This document shows positions 27,324-37,213 of a stretch of DNA of 64,000 nucleotides, one piece after another (positions within the stretch are counted from its first letter, which is position 1; the number at the start of each line of letters is the position of its first letter). Below the pieces are notes generated by a model. It did no database searches. It was not told where the DNA came from and saw only the letters and a program-made list of their open reading frames with translations. This DNA is from Actinoallomurus iriomotensis. GTDB taxonomy: Bacteria; Actinomycetota; Actinomycetes; Streptosporangiales; Streptosporangiaceae. Both the position numbers and the translations under genes were made by a program. The stretch lies in contig NZ_BSTJ01000006.1 in the NCBI RefSeq assembly GCF_030269445.1, positions 186,001-250,000 of the forward strand, written 5' to 3'.

Positions 27324-27337
27324 GCTGATCCGCCCGG

Positions 27338-27379
27338 GGGTGGCCCGCGCTCCGCGAACGTTTCGGGCGAGGGCCACCC
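27338..27379 (+). terminator. Hairpin after the carbonic anhydrase gene
   Basis: GGGTGGCCC (27338-27346) and GGGCCACCC (27371-27379) are exact inverted copies around 24 bases, with further GC pairing at the outer edges. It lies 15 bases after the stop. Confidence 0.55.
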
Positions 27380-27442
27380 GCCCGGCGTCTTCGTGGGTAC
27401 GGCTACTCTGCGAAGAGGCTGAGCACCCGGTAGGAGGCAGGA

Positions 27443-27865
27443 ATGGCTGGTCCGATCCGCGTCGTCGTCGCCAAACCCGGTCTGGACGGTCATGACCGAG
27501 GCGCGAAGGTGGTCGCCAGGGCACTGCGCGACGCCGGCATGGAGGTCATCTACACCGGGCTGCACCAGACGCCCGAGCAGATCGTCGAGGCGGCCCTGCA
27601 GGAGGACGCCGACGGCATCGGCCTGTCCATCCTGTCCGGCGCCCACATGACCCTGTGCGCGAGCGTCCTCGACCTGCTGAAAGAACGGGACGCGCTCGAC
27701 ATCCCGGTCTTCGTGGGCGGCATCATCCCGGACGCCGACATTCCCGAACTGGAGAAGCTCGGCGTGGCCCGCGTCTTCACCCCGGGCGCCACGACCCAGG
27801 AGATCGTCGAATGGGTCCGTGCCAACGTGGGCGAGGACGCCCGCGAGGCCGTCGCGGAGAGCTGA
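27443..27865 (+). CDS. Cobalamin-binding small subunit of an acyl-CoA mutase
   Basis: A 140-residue free-standing B12 domain. DGHDRG supplies the DxHxxG motif (Asp15, His17, Gly20), where His17 ligates cobalt from below. GLSILSGAH and GGIIP are the other cofactor loops. It closely resembles remembered IcmB-type small subunits. The only large subunit in the window is at 54377, and its active-site residues fit methylmalonyl-CoA, so I infer they form one split mutase. AGGAGG precedes the ATG. No other mutase gene is adjacent. Confidence 0.9.
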   Translation: MAGPIRVVVAKPGLDGHDRGAKVVARALRDAGMEVIYTGLHQTPEQIVEAALQEDADGIGLSILSGAHMTLCASVLDLLKERDALDIPVFVGGIIPDADIPELEKLGVARVFTPGATTQEIVEWVRANVGEDAREAVAES

Positions 27866-27875
27866 GGACCCCGTT

Positions 27876-29267
27876 CTACGCCGGCGGGGTCGGCAGCACG
27901 GTCTGGTTCGCGGTCAGGGCGAGGACGACCAGGGCGGAGGTCCAGCCCAGCGGGGCGACGCCGGCCTGGTCTCCGTCGTCGTCGACCTTCTCCGGGAACG
28001 AACCCAGCGTCGACCGGTTGGCGATCAGCCAGTCCAGCCAGCCCTTGGCCGCCGTGAGGTCACCCGACGCCGCGGCCGCCAAGGCGAACAGGCCGGTCTC
28101 GGGGGTCCACGCGGCGCTCGCGCCGTAGCCCTCGCCCGGCACCACGCCGCCGGTCGGCAGCCGCAGGCGGTCGCCCGTCTTCGTCACCGCGGCCAGCACG
28201 GCGGGGGATGACGGCGCGAACGGCGGCGCCATGAACGTCACCGACGAGTCCAGTTGCCCCCCGGCGATCGGCGATCGCGGATATCCGTACGGGCCGAAGC
28301 GGCGTTCGATGCCCTGCGCCAGACGTTCGGCGTCGCGGTGCCAGCGCTGCGCTTCGTCGTTGTCGCCTCGTGCGGCCGCGAGCGACGCGGCGGCGCGCAG
28401 GCCGGCCAGCAGCGGCGCGCACACGCCGAGAGTGGCCACGTGCGGCGCCTGCTCGTGTGACGTGCTGCGTTCCCAGTAGTCCGGCGACGGCGGGGGCAGG
28501 CCGTCGGAGCGCAGGGAATCGGCCGCCCGGTCGGCGGCGCGGCGCACCATCGGCCACAGAGTGTCCAGGTTCGCCGCCTGCGGGGCGGTCTGGTGCAGGA
28601 ACCAGGTGGCCCACAGCACCCAGCCGAGACTGTCGAGCTGGACCTGCCGACCGTCCGCGACGGCCGTACCGTCCGGCCGGTAGCGTGCCGCCCACAGGCC
28701 GCTGCGGTCCTGGGCGCGGGCCAGGAAGTACAGCACGCGCTGGGCGTCGTCGCCGTGTCCGGTGACCGCGAACGCCGCCGCGGTGAAGGCCCCATCGCGC
28801 GGCCACATGTAGTTCCACGAGCCGTACCAGGAGGCGGTCGACGCGCCGTTCGGAAGCGTCAGCATGCGCAGGTCGAGCAGGGCGCGGCCGGCGGCCTCGC
28901 GTTCGGCCGCCGTCATGCCGGGGACGACGCCCTCCGCGAGCCACGCCTGGTCGGCGCGTACGGCCTCGGCCACGCGCGGGTCGTCGCGCGGCAGTGTCAC
29001 CGGGTCGTCCAACCCGAACGGGATCAGGCGCGCCTTGCCGCCCGGCAGGGCGAGAACGGAACTGTCCGGGATGTACGAGGCGCCCTCCGCCTCTTCCTGT
29101 GGAACCGCGGCGCGGGAGAACGGCCAGCCGCCGTTGCCGATGAGACCCGGGCTGCGCCAGTCGGGCCGCCCGTCGTCCGGCATGGACGCGGCGAGCGTCG
29201 CGGTGAGCGCCCCGACAAGCAGGAGAGATGCGACACGGCGAACATCCCGTGGCATGTTCCTGCTCAC
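27876..29267 (-). CDS. Exported (alpha/alpha)6-barrel glycoside hydrolase, GH15-like
   Basis: A 463-residue protein. It opens with an N-terminal signal helix (VASLLLVGALTATLAAS). The barrel has the repeated Trp/Asp pattern of glucoamylase-like enzymes: WYGSWNYMWPRDGAF, VQLDSLGWVLWATWFLHQ and YWERSTSHEQAPH. GTG 29267 is preferred because GGGAG lies six bases upstream. The substrate is probably an alpha-glucan, unproven. It is convergent with the B12 subunit gene and divergent from sucC. Confidence 0.85.
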   Translation of the reverse strand: MSRNMPRDVRRVASLLLVGALTATLAASMPDDGRPDWRSPGLIGNGGWPFSRAAVPQEEAEGASYIPDSSVLALPGGKARLIPFGLDDPVTLPRDDPRVAEAVRADQAWLAEGVVPGMTAAEREAAGRALLDLRMLTLPNGASTASWYGSWNYMWPRDGAFTAAAFAVTGHGDDAQRVLYFLARAQDRSGLWAARYRPDGTAVADGRQVQLDSLGWVLWATWFLHQTAPQAANLDTLWPMVRRAADRAADSLRSDGLPPPSPDYWERSTSHEQAPHVATLGVCAPLLAGLRAAASLAAARGDNDEAQRWHRDAERLAQGIERRFGPYGYPRSPIAGGQLDSSVTFMAPPFAPSSPAVLAAVTKTGDRLRLPTGGVVPGEGYGASAAWTPETGLFALAAAASGDLTAAKGWLDWLIANRSTLGSFPEKVDDDGDQAGVAPLGWTSALVVLALTANQTVLPTPPA

Positions 29268-29475
29268 CGGCAACTCCCGAAATTCACGGCATCCAGTACA
29301 CCAAAGACCGGTAAACACCTGTAGTTCACGTCGTCATTACCCGAGTGTCACCGATGCGAAGCACTCCTTGGGACCCGGAGGTCGGTCTCTTACGCCATAG
29401 CGACTAGGCTGCCTGGTCGGAGCGGACCGCTGGACGCGGTCGCAACCCTGTCGATCCCGTTAAGGACGGACCCCC

Positions 29476-30666
29476 GTGGACCTGTTCGAACATCAGGCGA
29501 AGGAGCTCTTCGCGGAGTACGGCGTCCCGGTTCCCGCCGGCAAGATCGCTACGACGCCGGAGGAGGCTCGGGCGATCGCTGAGGAGTTCGCCGCGGCCGG
29601 TACCTCGCGTGTCGTGGTGAAGGCCCAGGTGAAGACCGGTGGCCGCGGTAAGGCCGGTGGTGTGAAGCTGGCGGACTCGCCTGCCGATGCCGAGGAGAAG
29701 GCGCGGCAGATTCTCGGCATGGACATCAAGGGCCACACGGTCCACAAGGTGTTGGTCGAAGAGGCGAGCGCGATCGCTTCGGAGTTCTACTTCTCGTTCC
29801 TGCTCGACCGCGCCAACCGCACGTTCCTGTCGATCTGTTCGGTCGAGGGCGGTATGGAGATCGAGGAGGTCGCCGCGACCAAGCCCGAGGCCGTCGCGCA
29901 GGTCCCGATCAACGCGCTGACCGGGGTCGACCGGGCCAAGGCGCGGGAGATCGCGACCGCCGGGCGGCTGCCGGCCGAGGCGCTGGACGGCGCCGCCGAG
30001 CTCATCGAGCGGCTGTGGGCCGCGTTCGTCGATGAGGACGCCACGCTGGTCGAGGTGAACCCGTTGATCCTGACCGCTGATGGTCAGGTCAAGGCCCTGG
30101 ACGGCAAGGTCACCCTGGATGGGAACGCGGCGTTCCGCCAGCCCGAGCATGAGGCGCTGGAGGATGCGGCGTCGGCGGATCCGCTGGAGGCCAAGGCCAA
30201 GGCGAAGGACCTGAACTACGTCAAGCTGGATGGTTCGGTCGGGATCATCGGTAACGGCGCGGGTCTGGTGATGTCGACCCTGGACGTGGTCGCTTACGCC
30301 GGTGAGCGATACGGGGGGCAGAAGCCGGCGAACTTCCTGGACATCGGTGGGGGCGCGTCGGCTGAGGTGATGGCCAACGGCATGGAGATCGTGCTGGGCG
30401 ACCCGAGCGTGAAGAGCGTGTTCATCAACGTGTTCGGCGGGATCACCTCCGGTGACGCGGTCGCGAACGGGATCGTTCAGGCGGTCAAGCTGCTGGGCGA
30501 TCGGGGTGAGACGGTGGATCGGCCGATCGTGGTGCGGTTGGACGGCAACAACGCCGAGGAGGGCCGCCGGATTCTCAATGAGGCCGCGATCTCGGTGATC
30601 GAGCAGGTCGAGACGATGGATGAGGCGGCGCGGCGCGCCGCCGAGCTGGCTTCGCAGGGAGTTTGA
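29476..30666 (+). CDS. sucC: Succinate-CoA ligase (ADP-forming) beta subunit
   Basis: A 396-residue subunit. The ATP-grasp domain fills the N-terminal half, with the nucleotide loop around [16 protein letters not shown]; the CoA-ligase domain follows ([25 protein letters not shown]). It pairs with SucD in the TCA cycle. The start is GTG or ATG near 29476, reading [11 protein letters not shown]. The gene is followed after one base by sucD. Codon use shows more third-position T than neighbouring genes. Confidence 0.97.
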   Translation: MDLFEHQAKELFAEYGVPVPAGKIATTPEEARAIAEEFAAAGTSRVVVKAQVKTGGRGKAGGVKLADSPADAEEKARQILGMDIKGHTVHKVLVEEASAIASEFYFSFLLDRANRTFLSICSVEGGMEIEEVAATKPEAVAQVPINALTGVDRAKAREIATAGRLPAEALDGAAELIERLWAAFVDEDATLVEVNPLILTADGQVKALDGKVTLDGNAAFRQPEHEALEDAASADPLEAKAKAKDLNYVKLDGSVGIIGNGAGLVMSTLDVVAYAGERYGGQKPANFLDIGGGASAEVMANGMEIVLGDPSVKSVFINVFGGITSGDAVANGIVQAVKLLGDRGETVDRPIVVRLDGNNAEEGRRILNEAAISVIEQVETMDEAARRAAELASQGV

Positions 30667-30667
30667 G

Positions 30668-31552
30668 ATGGCGGTCTGGCTGACCGAGGACAGCAAGGTC
30701 ATCGTGCAGGGGATGACCGGCTCGGAGGGAACCAAGCACACCGCGCGGATGCTGCGGGCCGGCACGAACGTCGTGGGTGGGGTGAACGCGCGTAAGGCGG
30801 GGCAGACGGTCAGGAGTGAGGGCCGGGATCTGCCGGTGTTCGGCTCGGTCGCTGAGGCGATGGCCCAGACCGGGGCGGATGTGTCGGTGGCGTTCGTGCC
30901 GCCGAGGTTCTCCAAGGACGCGGTGATCGAGGCGATCGATGCGGAGATCGGCCTGTGCATCGTGATCACTGAGGGGATCCCGGTGCATGACTCGACGGTG
31001 GTGTGGGCGCATGCGGTGGCCAAGGGCAACAAGACCCGGATCATCGGCCCGAACTGTCCGGGGGTGGCCTCGCCGGGTAAGTCGAACGCGGGGATCATTC
31101 CGGCCGACATCACCAGCCCGGGGCGGATCGGGTTGGTGTCGAAGTCGGGGACGCTGACGTACCAGATGATGTACGAGCTGCGGGACATCGGGTTCTCCAC
31201 CTGTATCGGGATCGGTGGTGACCCGGTGATCGGGACCACTCACATCGATGCTTTGGAGGCGTTCCAGGCCGATCCGGAGACCGATGCGATCGTGATGATC
31301 GGGGAGATCGGCGGGGACGCGGAGGAGCGTGCGGCGGCCTACATCGAGGCGAACGTGACCAAGCCGGTGGTCGGGTATGTCGCGGGGTTCACCGCCCCGG
31401 AGGGCAAGACCATGGGGCATGCCGGCGCGATCGTTTCGGGCTCGTCGGGGACGGCCGAGGCGAAGAAGGAGGCGTTGGAGAAGGTCGGTGTCCGGGTCGG
31501 CAAGACCCCCAGCGAAACCGCCCGCCTCATGCGCGAGATCATGTCGCGCTGA
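30668..31552 (+). CDS. sucD: Succinate-CoA ligase (ADP-forming) alpha subunit
   Basis: A 294-residue subunit. The CoA-binding Rossmann fold is at the N-terminus ([12 protein letters not shown]). The phosphorylated catalytic histidine is His251 in [15 protein letters not shown] 30668 lies one base after the sucC stop and directly after a GGGAG site, so the two are translated together. A strong hairpin follows the stop. Confidence 0.97.
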   Translation: MAVWLTEDSKVIVQGMTGSEGTKHTARMLRAGTNVVGGVNARKAGQTVRSEGRDLPVFGSVAEAMAQTGADVSVAFVPPRFSKDAVIEAIDAEIGLCIVITEGIPVHDSTVVWAHAVAKGNKTRIIGPNCPGVASPGKSNAGIIPADITSPGRIGLVSKSGTLTYQMMYELRDIGFSTCIGIGGDPVIGTTHIDALEAFQADPETDAIVMIGEIGGDAEERAAAYIEANVTKPVVGYVAGFTAPEGKTMGHAGAIVSGSSGTAEAKKEALEKVGVRVGKTPSETARLMREIMSR

Positions 31553-31562
31553 CGCGCACGCA

Positions 31563-31603
31563 GAGGGCCCCGGCCGCCATCCCACGGCGGTACCGGGGCC
31601 TTC
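31563..31603 (+). terminator. Terminator hairpin after sucD
   Basis: AGGGCCCCGGCCGCC (31564-31578) pairs with GGCGG and CCGGGGCCTT (31586-31602), with two unpaired bases, around a 7-base loop. The stem begins about 10 bases after the sucD stop. Confidence 0.7.
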
Positions 31604-31622
31604 GCGTTCTCGGGCTGGTGCG

Positions 31623-31631
31623 TTGTCCACA
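31623..31631 (+). promoter_or_regulatory. Isolated DnaA-box-like sequence TTGTCCACA
   Basis: An exact match to the preferred DnaA box of high-GC actinomycetes. It stands alone between sucD and the membrane gene, so it is not a replication origin. It may titrate DnaA or be chance. Confidence 0.35.
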
Positions 31632-31697
31632 GGCGTCTGCGGGCCTACCTGCGTTGCTGTGTCGCGCTGGACAATGGAAGTGGGATCGGCCCCCCGG

Positions 31698-31782
31698 GCG
31701 GGCGGGGACTGTGCGGGCGGGGACTGTGCGGGCGGGGACTGTGCGGGCGGGGACTGTGCGGGCGGGGACTGTGCGGGCGGGG
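31698..31782. repeat. 15-bp tandem repeat, 5.7 copies
   Basis: The unit GCGGGCGGGGACTGT repeats exactly at 31698, 31713, 31728, 31743 and 31758, followed by ten bases of a sixth copy. It lies in the 351-base gap between sucD and the perM-like gene. The rest of the gap holds the terminator, a DnaA-box-like site and no gene I can support. Copy number may vary between strains. Confidence 0.9.
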
Positions 31783-31903
31783 CTGGGCTTGGGGGCGGCT
31801 GCGATCCCGCGACACGCCGGGTGGCTTGGCTTCGGTGCTGGGCTCTTGGCTGCGAGCATGGTGGCGGTCTGTGCGCAGCCAGTCGAGGAGCGGTGACGAT
31901 CCA

Positions 31904-33397
31904 ATGAGCGACGTACGGGCACGCGCGTCCGGCGAGGATGTCGGTGACGAGGCCGGCTCGGTCGAGCTCTCGGCCGAGCCAGCGGTACGGCCGCTCGCCG
32001 TCTCCGGGATCGTCGCCGCCGTCTGGTGTGCCGGGCTCGGTCTGACCACGCTCACCACGGTCACGCTGATCGGCTGGATCGCCGCCCCGCGTACGGCGCT
32101 CGGCACCGGTCTGCCGGGCGTGTTCCGTACCGCGGTGAACTTCTGGCTCGTCTCCCACCACGCCGGCTTCTCGGTGCCGCACGGCCGGGTGGGGCTGCTT
32201 CCCCTCGGTCTGACCGTGCTGCCGGGCGCGCTGCTGTTCCGCGGCGGCGGGTGGATCACCCGCACCGGCCGGGTTCGCGGGCGGTACCGCATCGGTGTCG
32301 TGCACGCCGCGCTCGCGCTCGCCGTCCCCTACGCCGTGCTGGCCTTCCTGCTCGCCCTCCTCGCCCGGTCCAGCGTGGTCTCGCCGTCGGCCTGGCAGGC
32401 GCTCCTGGCGTGCTTCCTGCTCGCTCTCGTCGCCGGCGGGCTCGGCGCGGCGCGGGCCCTGGTCGCCTCGACCACGAAGCGCTCGCCCTGGGTGGCGATC
32501 TTCATGCTGCTGCCGCACCGCGCGCGGTCGCTCGCCGCCGGGGTCACCGGCGCGATGACCGTGCTCATCGCGTCCGGGTTGCTGATCTTCCTGGTCTCGC
32601 TGCTCTTCCACGTCTCGGAGCTGGCCGACATCTACGGCGTGCTCGGCACCGGCATCGTCGGCGGCGTTCTGCTGACCATCGTGTCGATCGCCTACCTGCC
32701 GAACGCCGCGATCTGGGCCGTGTCGTACGCCGTCGGGCCCGGGTTCGCGGTCGGTGCGGGTACGAGCGTGGCGCCGTCCGGGGTCTTCGTCGGCATGATC
32801 CCCTCGTTCCCGCCGCTCGCGGCGCTGCCGTCGCCCGGGCCCGCGCCGCTGGTGTCGCTGCTCGCCCTGGTCGTGCCGTTCGTCGCGGGCGTCACCGGAG
32901 GTGTGCTGACCATCCGGGCCCTGCCGAGCGCGGTGGGCGAGGCGGCGCCGCTGTGGGGCTTCGTCTGCGGCGTGGTGACGGGCGGTGTGATGGCGTTCCT
33001 GGCGGCGCTGTCCGGCGGGCCCGTCGGCGGTCACCGCATGGCCGTCATGGGTCCCTCCGCCTGGCAGACCGGCCTGATGGCGGCGCTGGAGGTCGGTGTC
33101 TCGGCCGCCATCGCCGCCTGGGCGGCGAACTGGCATCTGCTGCGCCGCATGCCACCGGCCGAGGACGACACACCCGAGCCGGCGCCCGCCGCGCCCGCCA
33201 AGGCTGCCGACAAGGTGCAGTTCGAGGACCCGGAGCCGGTGCTGGCCACGGTGGAGATCCCGCCGCCGCTGCCCGACGGAGTGACGCCGATCGGCGAGCG
33301 GAAGCGGCTGCCCGGAGTCCCGCGCCCGCGCAAGGAGGCCGACCCCGGCTCGGTCTCCCCGCTGCGCAAGCGCCCGCCGCGCGACCGCCCCCGCTGA
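31904..33397 (+). CDS. DUF6350/PerM-like integral membrane protein
   Basis: A 497-residue protein with about ten membrane helices (AVSGIVAAVWCAGLGLTTL near the start, GVVTGGVMAFLAALSGGP late) and a Pro/charged cytoplasmic tail. Its place between sucD and purN matches the position of PerM in mycobacteria and DUF6350 proteins in Streptomyces; PerM supports cell division. Function here is inferred from synteny. ATG 31904 has GAGGAG further upstream than usual, so expression may be weak or the leader structured. Confidence 0.85.
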   Translation: MSDVRARASGEDVGDEAGSVELSAEPAVRPLAVSGIVAAVWCAGLGLTTLTTVTLIGWIAAPRTALGTGLPGVFRTAVNFWLVSHHAGFSVPHGRVGLLPLGLTVLPGALLFRGGGWITRTGRVRGRYRIGVVHAALALAVPYAVLAFLLALLARSSVVSPSAWQALLACFLLALVAGGLGAARALVASTTKRSPWVAIFMLLPHRARSLAAGVTGAMTVLIASGLLIFLVSLLFHVSELADIYGVLGTGIVGGVLLTIVSIAYLPNAAIWAVSYAVGPGFAVGAGTSVAPSGVFVGMIPSFPPLAALPSPGPAPLVSLLALVVPFVAGVTGGVLTIRALPSAVGEAAPLWGFVCGVVTGGVMAFLAALSGGPVGGHRMAVMGPSAWQTGLMAALEVGVSAAIAAWAANWHLLRRMPPAEDDTPEPAPAAPAKAADKVQFEDPEPVLATVEIPPPLPDGVTPIGERKRLPGVPRPRKEADPGSVSPLRKRPPRDRPR

Positions 33398-33402
33398 CGG
33401 CG

Positions 33403-33894
33403 TCAGAACATCGAGCGGTAGCGGTCCATCGAGCCCGCCGGCAGGTGCAGCTTGCGCTCGATCTTGGGGAAGTAGCGGTCCTGGCAGGTCTGCTTGTCGG
33501 TGATGGTCAGCGCGGAGGAGCGGCAGTTCTCGTAGTCGCTGAACTCCGTCGCGACCACCGCGCCGATCGCGATGCCGGCGACGGCGAAGCACAGCCCGAT
33601 CGCGCCGACGACGATGCCGCCGATGGCGCCCGGCGCGCGGGTGAGGACGCGCTTGGCGCGGCGGCGGGCCCGTACGCCGGTGACCACGCCCGCGACCAGC
33701 AGCCCCAGGCCGAGCAGGGCGAGCCCCGGGATCGGCAGGAACAGCAACAGCAGGCCGATGACGCTCAGCGACAGCGCGCGCATCCCGCCGCGCTCCACCG
33801 GGGTGGGCGGCAGCGGGGGCGGGGGTGCGGAAGGTGGCGGGCCGGGAAGCTGCGTCTGCGGTCCGCTCTCGCCCGGTCCTTGGGCGTCGCTCAC
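33403..33894 (-). CDS. Small membrane protein with Pro-rich N-terminus (DUF4190-like)
   Basis: A 163-residue protein. The first 40 residues are rich in Pro and Gly (disordered); two paired hydrophobic helices follow (about 43-72 and 86-112), then a Cys-containing tail (NCRSS, TCQDRYF). The pattern resembles DUF4190 proteins of actinomycetes. GTG 33894 has AGGAG six bases upstream. It is convergent with the PerM-like gene. The function is unknown. Confidence 0.8.
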   Translation of the reverse strand: MSDAQGPGESGPQTQLPGPPPSAPPPPLPPTPVERGGMRALSLSVIGLLLLFLPIPGLALLGLGLLVAGVVTGVRARRRAKRVLTRAPGAIGGIVVGAIGLCFAVAGIAIGAVVATEFSDYENCRSSALTITDKQTCQDRYFPKIERKLHLPAGSMDRYRSMF

Positions 33895-34027
33895 GATGTC
33901 TCCTGGTTCGGTCCGGCTGCTCTTGGGGGTCACGCTATGGCCTGCGGACGGGTGTCCCGTACGGGGCGGCGCGCGGCGCGGGAGGAGGGCGCCACCTCGA
34001 TCACGGCTGCTGCCTCCTGGTGTCGGC

Positions 34028-34057
34028 TGAACCTGGCCGAGCGCCGGCCGATAGGCT
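34028..34057 (+). promoter_or_regulatory. Candidate purNH promoter (TGAACC, 18 bp, TAGGCT)
   Basis: TGAACC at 34028-34033 and TAGGCT at 34052-34057 are 18 bases apart. The predicted start near 34064 would give a leader of about 35 bases before the purN GTG. Confidence 0.4.
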
Positions 34058-34098
34058 GGTACGGCCCGCCAATCCGTCCGTATCTCCTGGGAGTCACG

Positions 34099-34707
34099 GT
34101 GTCCGCCCGGCTCGTCGTCCTCGTCTCCGGTGCGGGGACCAACCTACAGGCGCTGCTCGACGCGTGTGCCGATCCAGCCTACGGGGCCCGCGTCGTCGCC
34201 GTCGGCGCCGACCGTGACGGCATCGAGGGTCTGGCGAGAGCCGACCGCGCCGGAGTGCCGACGTTCGTCGAGCGGGTCAAGGACCACGAGACGCGCGACC
34301 GGTGGGACGCCGCTCTCACCGAGGCGGTCGACAAGTACGACCCAGACCTGGTCGTCTCGGCCGGTTTCATGAAGATCCTCGGCGCGCGTTTCCTCGACCG
34401 CTTCGGCGGCCGGGTGATCAACACCCATCCCGCGCTGCTGCCCGCCTTCCCGGGCACGCAGGCCGCGCGCGACGCTCTCGAACACGGCGTGAAGGTGACG
34501 GGCTGCACCGCCCATTTCGTGGACTCCGGCGTCGACACCGGCCCGATCATCGCCCAGGAGGCGGTGCCGGTGCTCGACGACGATGACGAAGACGCGCTGC
34601 ACGAGCGGATCAAGGACGTCGAGCGTCCGCTGCTCGTGCGGACCGTGGGCCGTCTGGTCCGCGAAGGATGGACCATCGAGAGCAGCAGGAGAGTGAGGAT
34701 CGGGTGA
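34099..34707 (+). CDS. purN: Phosphoribosylglycinamide formyltransferase
   Basis: A 202-residue enzyme that moves a formyl group from 10-formyl-tetrahydrofolate to GAR in purine synthesis. [14 protein letters not shown] binds the substrate phosphate; [13 protein letters not shown] and the Asp of [11 protein letters not shown] are the active-site residues. GTG 34099 has GGGAG five bases upstream. Its stop overlaps the purH start as GTGA. Confidence 0.97.
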   Translation: MSARLVVLVSGAGTNLQALLDACADPAYGARVVAVGADRDGIEGLARADRAGVPTFVERVKDHETRDRWDAALTEAVDKYDPDLVVSAGFMKILGARFLDRFGGRVINTHPALLPAFPGTQAARDALEHGVKVTGCTAHFVDSGVDTGPIIAQEAVPVLDDDDEDALHERIKDVERPLLVRTVGRLVREGWTIESSRRVRIG

Positions 34708-36260
34708 CCCGGATCGCGATCAAGCGTGCGCTGATCAGCGTCTATGACAAGTCCGGCCTGGAGGAGCTGGCCACCGGCCTGCACCGGGCGGGTGTCGAGA
34801 TCGTCTCCACGGGGTCGACCGCGGCCCGCATCGCCGACGCGGGCGTACCGGTCATGAAGGTGGAGAAGCTCACCGGCTTCCCCGAGTGCCTCGACGGCCG
34901 GGTCAAGACGCTGCACCCGAAGGTGCACGCCGGGCTGCTCGCCGACCGGCGCAACCCCGACCACGTCCAGCAGCTGGAGGACCTGCACGTCGAGCCCTTC
35001 GACCTGCTGGTCTCCAACCTCTACCCCTTCGCGGAGACGGTCGCCTCCGGCGCCGGCCCCGACGAGATCGTGGAGCAGATCGACATCGGCGGGCCCGCGA
35101 TGGTCCGCGGCGCCGCCAAGAACCACCAGAGCGTCGCCGTCGTCGTCGACCCCGCCTCGTACGGCGCGGTCCTGGACGCCGTACAGCGCGGCGGGTTCGA
35201 GGCGGAGGAGCGCAAGCGGCTCGCCGCGGCGGCGTACGCGCACACCGCCGCCTACGACGCCGCAGTCGCCTCCTGGTTCGCGAACTCCTACGCGCCCGAC
35301 GAGGTCGGCGAGGAGAGCGGCTGGGCGCCGATCGTCGCGAGCGTGTGGGACCGCAAGGCCGTCCTCCGCTACGGCGAGAACCCCCACCAGCGCGCCGCGC
35401 TGTACACCTCCCACGCCGGCGGGCTGGCCGAGGCCGACCAGCTCCACGGCAAGGAGATGTCCTACAACAACTACGTCGACGCCGACGCCGCACGCCGCGC
35501 GGCGTACGACTTCGCCGAGCCGTGCGTGGCGATCATCAAGCACGCCAACCCCTGCGGCATCGCCGTGGGCGCCGACATCGCCGAGGCGCACCGCAAGGCG
35601 CACGCCTGCGACTCCCTGTCCGCGTACGGCGGCGTGATCGCCACCAACCGGCCCGTCTCGGCGGAGATGGCGCGTCAGGTCGCCGACATCTTCACCGAGG
35701 TGCTGGTCGCGCCCGCCTTCGACGAGGAGGCGCTCTCGCTGCTCACCGTGAAGAAGAACATCCGGCTGCTCGTCTGCCCGGAGGGTCCGGCGGGGGTCAC
35801 GGAGTTCCGGCGCATCGACGGCGGCCTGCTGACCCAGAGCACGGACCGGATCGACGCGGCCGGCGACGACCCCGCCGCCTGGGAGCTGAAGGCGGGCGCC
35901 GCGGCCGACGAGGCGACGCTGCGCGACCTGGCGTTCGCGTGGCGGGCGTGCCGTTCGGTGAAGTCCAACGCGATCCTGCTGGCGGCCGACGGCGCGACCG
36001 TCGGCGTCGGCATGGGCCAGGTCAACCGGGTCGACTCCGCACGGCTCGCGGTCGCGCGGGCGGGGGACCGGGCGTCGGGCTCGGTCGGCGCGTCCGACGC
36101 GTTCTTCCCGTTCGCGGACGGGCTGGAGGTGCTCACCGAGGCGGGCGTGCGCGCCATCGTCGAGCCCGGCGGTTCGGTACGCGACGCCGACGTGATCGAG
36201 GCCGCGGAGAAGGCCGGGGTCACGCTGTACTTCACCGGTGTCCGGCACTTCTTCCACTGA
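34704..36260 (+). CDS. purH: Bifunctional AICAR formyltransferase/IMP cyclohydrolase
   Basis: A 518-residue enzyme for the last two steps of IMP synthesis. The N-terminal domain is IMP cyclohydrolase ([22 protein letters not shown]); the C-terminal domain is the folate-dependent transformylase, with the Lys-His pair in [12 protein letters not shown] 34704 overlaps the purN stop by four bases. The folate cofactor comes from FolD, encoded just downstream. Confidence 0.97.
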   Translation: MTRIAIKRALISVYDKSGLEELATGLHRAGVEIVSTGSTAARIADAGVPVMKVEKLTGFPECLDGRVKTLHPKVHAGLLADRRNPDHVQQLEDLHVEPFDLLVSNLYPFAETVASGAGPDEIVEQIDIGGPAMVRGAAKNHQSVAVVVDPASYGAVLDAVQRGGFEAEERKRLAAAAYAHTAAYDAAVASWFANSYAPDEVGEESGWAPIVASVWDRKAVLRYGENPHQRAALYTSHAGGLAEADQLHGKEMSYNNYVDADAARRAAYDFAEPCVAIIKHANPCGIAVGADIAEAHRKAHACDSLSAYGGVIATNRPVSAEMARQVADIFTEVLVAPAFDEEALSLLTVKKNIRLLVCPEGPAGVTEFRRIDGGLLTQSTDRIDAAGDDPAAWELKAGAAADEATLRDLAFAWRACRSVKSNAILLAADGATVGVGMGQVNRVDSARLAVARAGDRASGSVGASDAFFPFADGLEVLTEAGVRAIVEPGGSVRDADVIEAAEKAGVTLYFTGVRHFFH

Positions 36261-37198
36261 TGTGCGTCTCGGCGGCGCCGGCGCGGTTCGCTGACACGAT
36301 CCTGTATCACGGCCGCGTCCGGCACCCCGAGCACGGGCTCGTGCACGTGCTCGGGTACCAGAACGTCGCGGCCAACCACGCCACCGGCCCGAACGCCATG
36401 CTGCTCCACCTGCCCGGAGTCGGCATGACGCAGGACAACTTCGTGGACACGAGCGGCGCTCGCCACATCCTGCGGGAGATGGCCGACGCGCTCACGCCGC
36501 GTTCGGTGGGATACGGCATGCCGGCGCCGGGCGGCGCGCCGGCGGGCGCGGCGCCGCCGCCCGTGCAGGTGTTCGAGCACGACATCTACACCGTCGTGCT
36601 CGCGACGAACGCCTCGCTGATCCCCGACGCGCTCCGTCTCGTGCCCGAGCACCGCCGGATCCCGGCCAACCGCCCGCTGTTCGACTTCTACGCCCAGAGC
36701 TATCCCGACCACGCGATCGCGCTGTGCTGCTTCGACAACCGCGACGCGACCCTGTCGGACCCGCTCCTGCTCTGGTACGTCCCGCGCCACCCCGACCGCC
36801 TCGAACTGCCCGCCGTCGACTGCCACACCGGCGGCGTCCCGCGGATCGGCGCGCCGGTGTGGACCGACCACTGGGTGATCCTCGGTACGGACGAGCCGGT
36901 GCCGGTGTCCTCGGGCTCCTGGGGCTGGGAGTCGGCCGCGATGGACTGGCCGGATCATGACCGGACCGGTCCGGTGGGCCCCTTCCTGCCCGCCGCGATC
37001 GTCGGCCGGACCTTCGCGGGCGACCTGCCGAACGGCGACTTCATGATCCCGCACGCCGATCTGGCGGCGGGCCGGATGGAGGCGATGAGCCGCGTCGGGC
37101 CCGACGGGGAGCCGCTGCCGGTCGAGCCCCCTCCGCCCCATCCCCTCGATCTGCCCCCTCCACCGCGTCGCCGCCGCAGGTGGTCGTTCGGAAGCTGA
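36260..37198 (+). CDS. Uncharacterised 312-residue protein coupled to purH
   Basis: Its ATG shares one base with the purH stop (TGATG). The protein is soluble, with no signal or membrane helix. It shows patterns such as YQNVAANHATGPNAMLLHLP, VLATNASLIPDALRLVPEHR and FYAQSYPDHAIALCCFDNRD, and ends in a Pro/Arg-rich tail. Trp and Asp are frequent in the middle. I do not recognise a family. Sitting between purH and folD hints at a link to one-carbon or purine metabolism, but co-transcription alone is weak evidence. Confidence 0.85.
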   Translation: MCVSAAPARFADTILYHGRVRHPEHGLVHVLGYQNVAANHATGPNAMLLHLPGVGMTQDNFVDTSGARHILREMADALTPRSVGYGMPAPGGAPAGAAPPPVQVFEHDIYTVVLATNASLIPDALRLVPEHRRIPANRPLFDFYAQSYPDHAIALCCFDNRDATLSDPLLLWYVPRHPDRLELPAVDCHTGGVPRIGAPVWTDHWVILGTDEPVPVSSGSWGWESAAMDWPDHDRTGPVGPFLPAAIVGRTFAGDLPNGDFMIPHADLAAGRMEAMSRVGPDGEPLPVEPPPPHPLDLPPPPRRRRRWSFGS

Positions 37199-37213
37199 TC
37201 GCCGCCTGAGACA

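Noticed and set aside
31698-31782. CRISPR-like array
   Set aside because: Units are 15 bp and directly adjacent with no unique spacers, so this is a tandem repeat.
30575-33592. A 1005-residue minus-strand frame
   Set aside because: It runs antisense to sucD and the perM-like gene, is Arg/His/Asp/Gly-rich and has no family-like sequence; it is a high-GC shadow.
32026-34098. Long plus-strand frame preceding purN
   Set aside because: It is the wrong frame of the perM-like gene; only the part from GTG 34099 is purN.
34179-36257. A 692-residue minus-strand frame
   Set aside because: It is antisense to purN and purH, both certain genes, and shows low-complexity composition.
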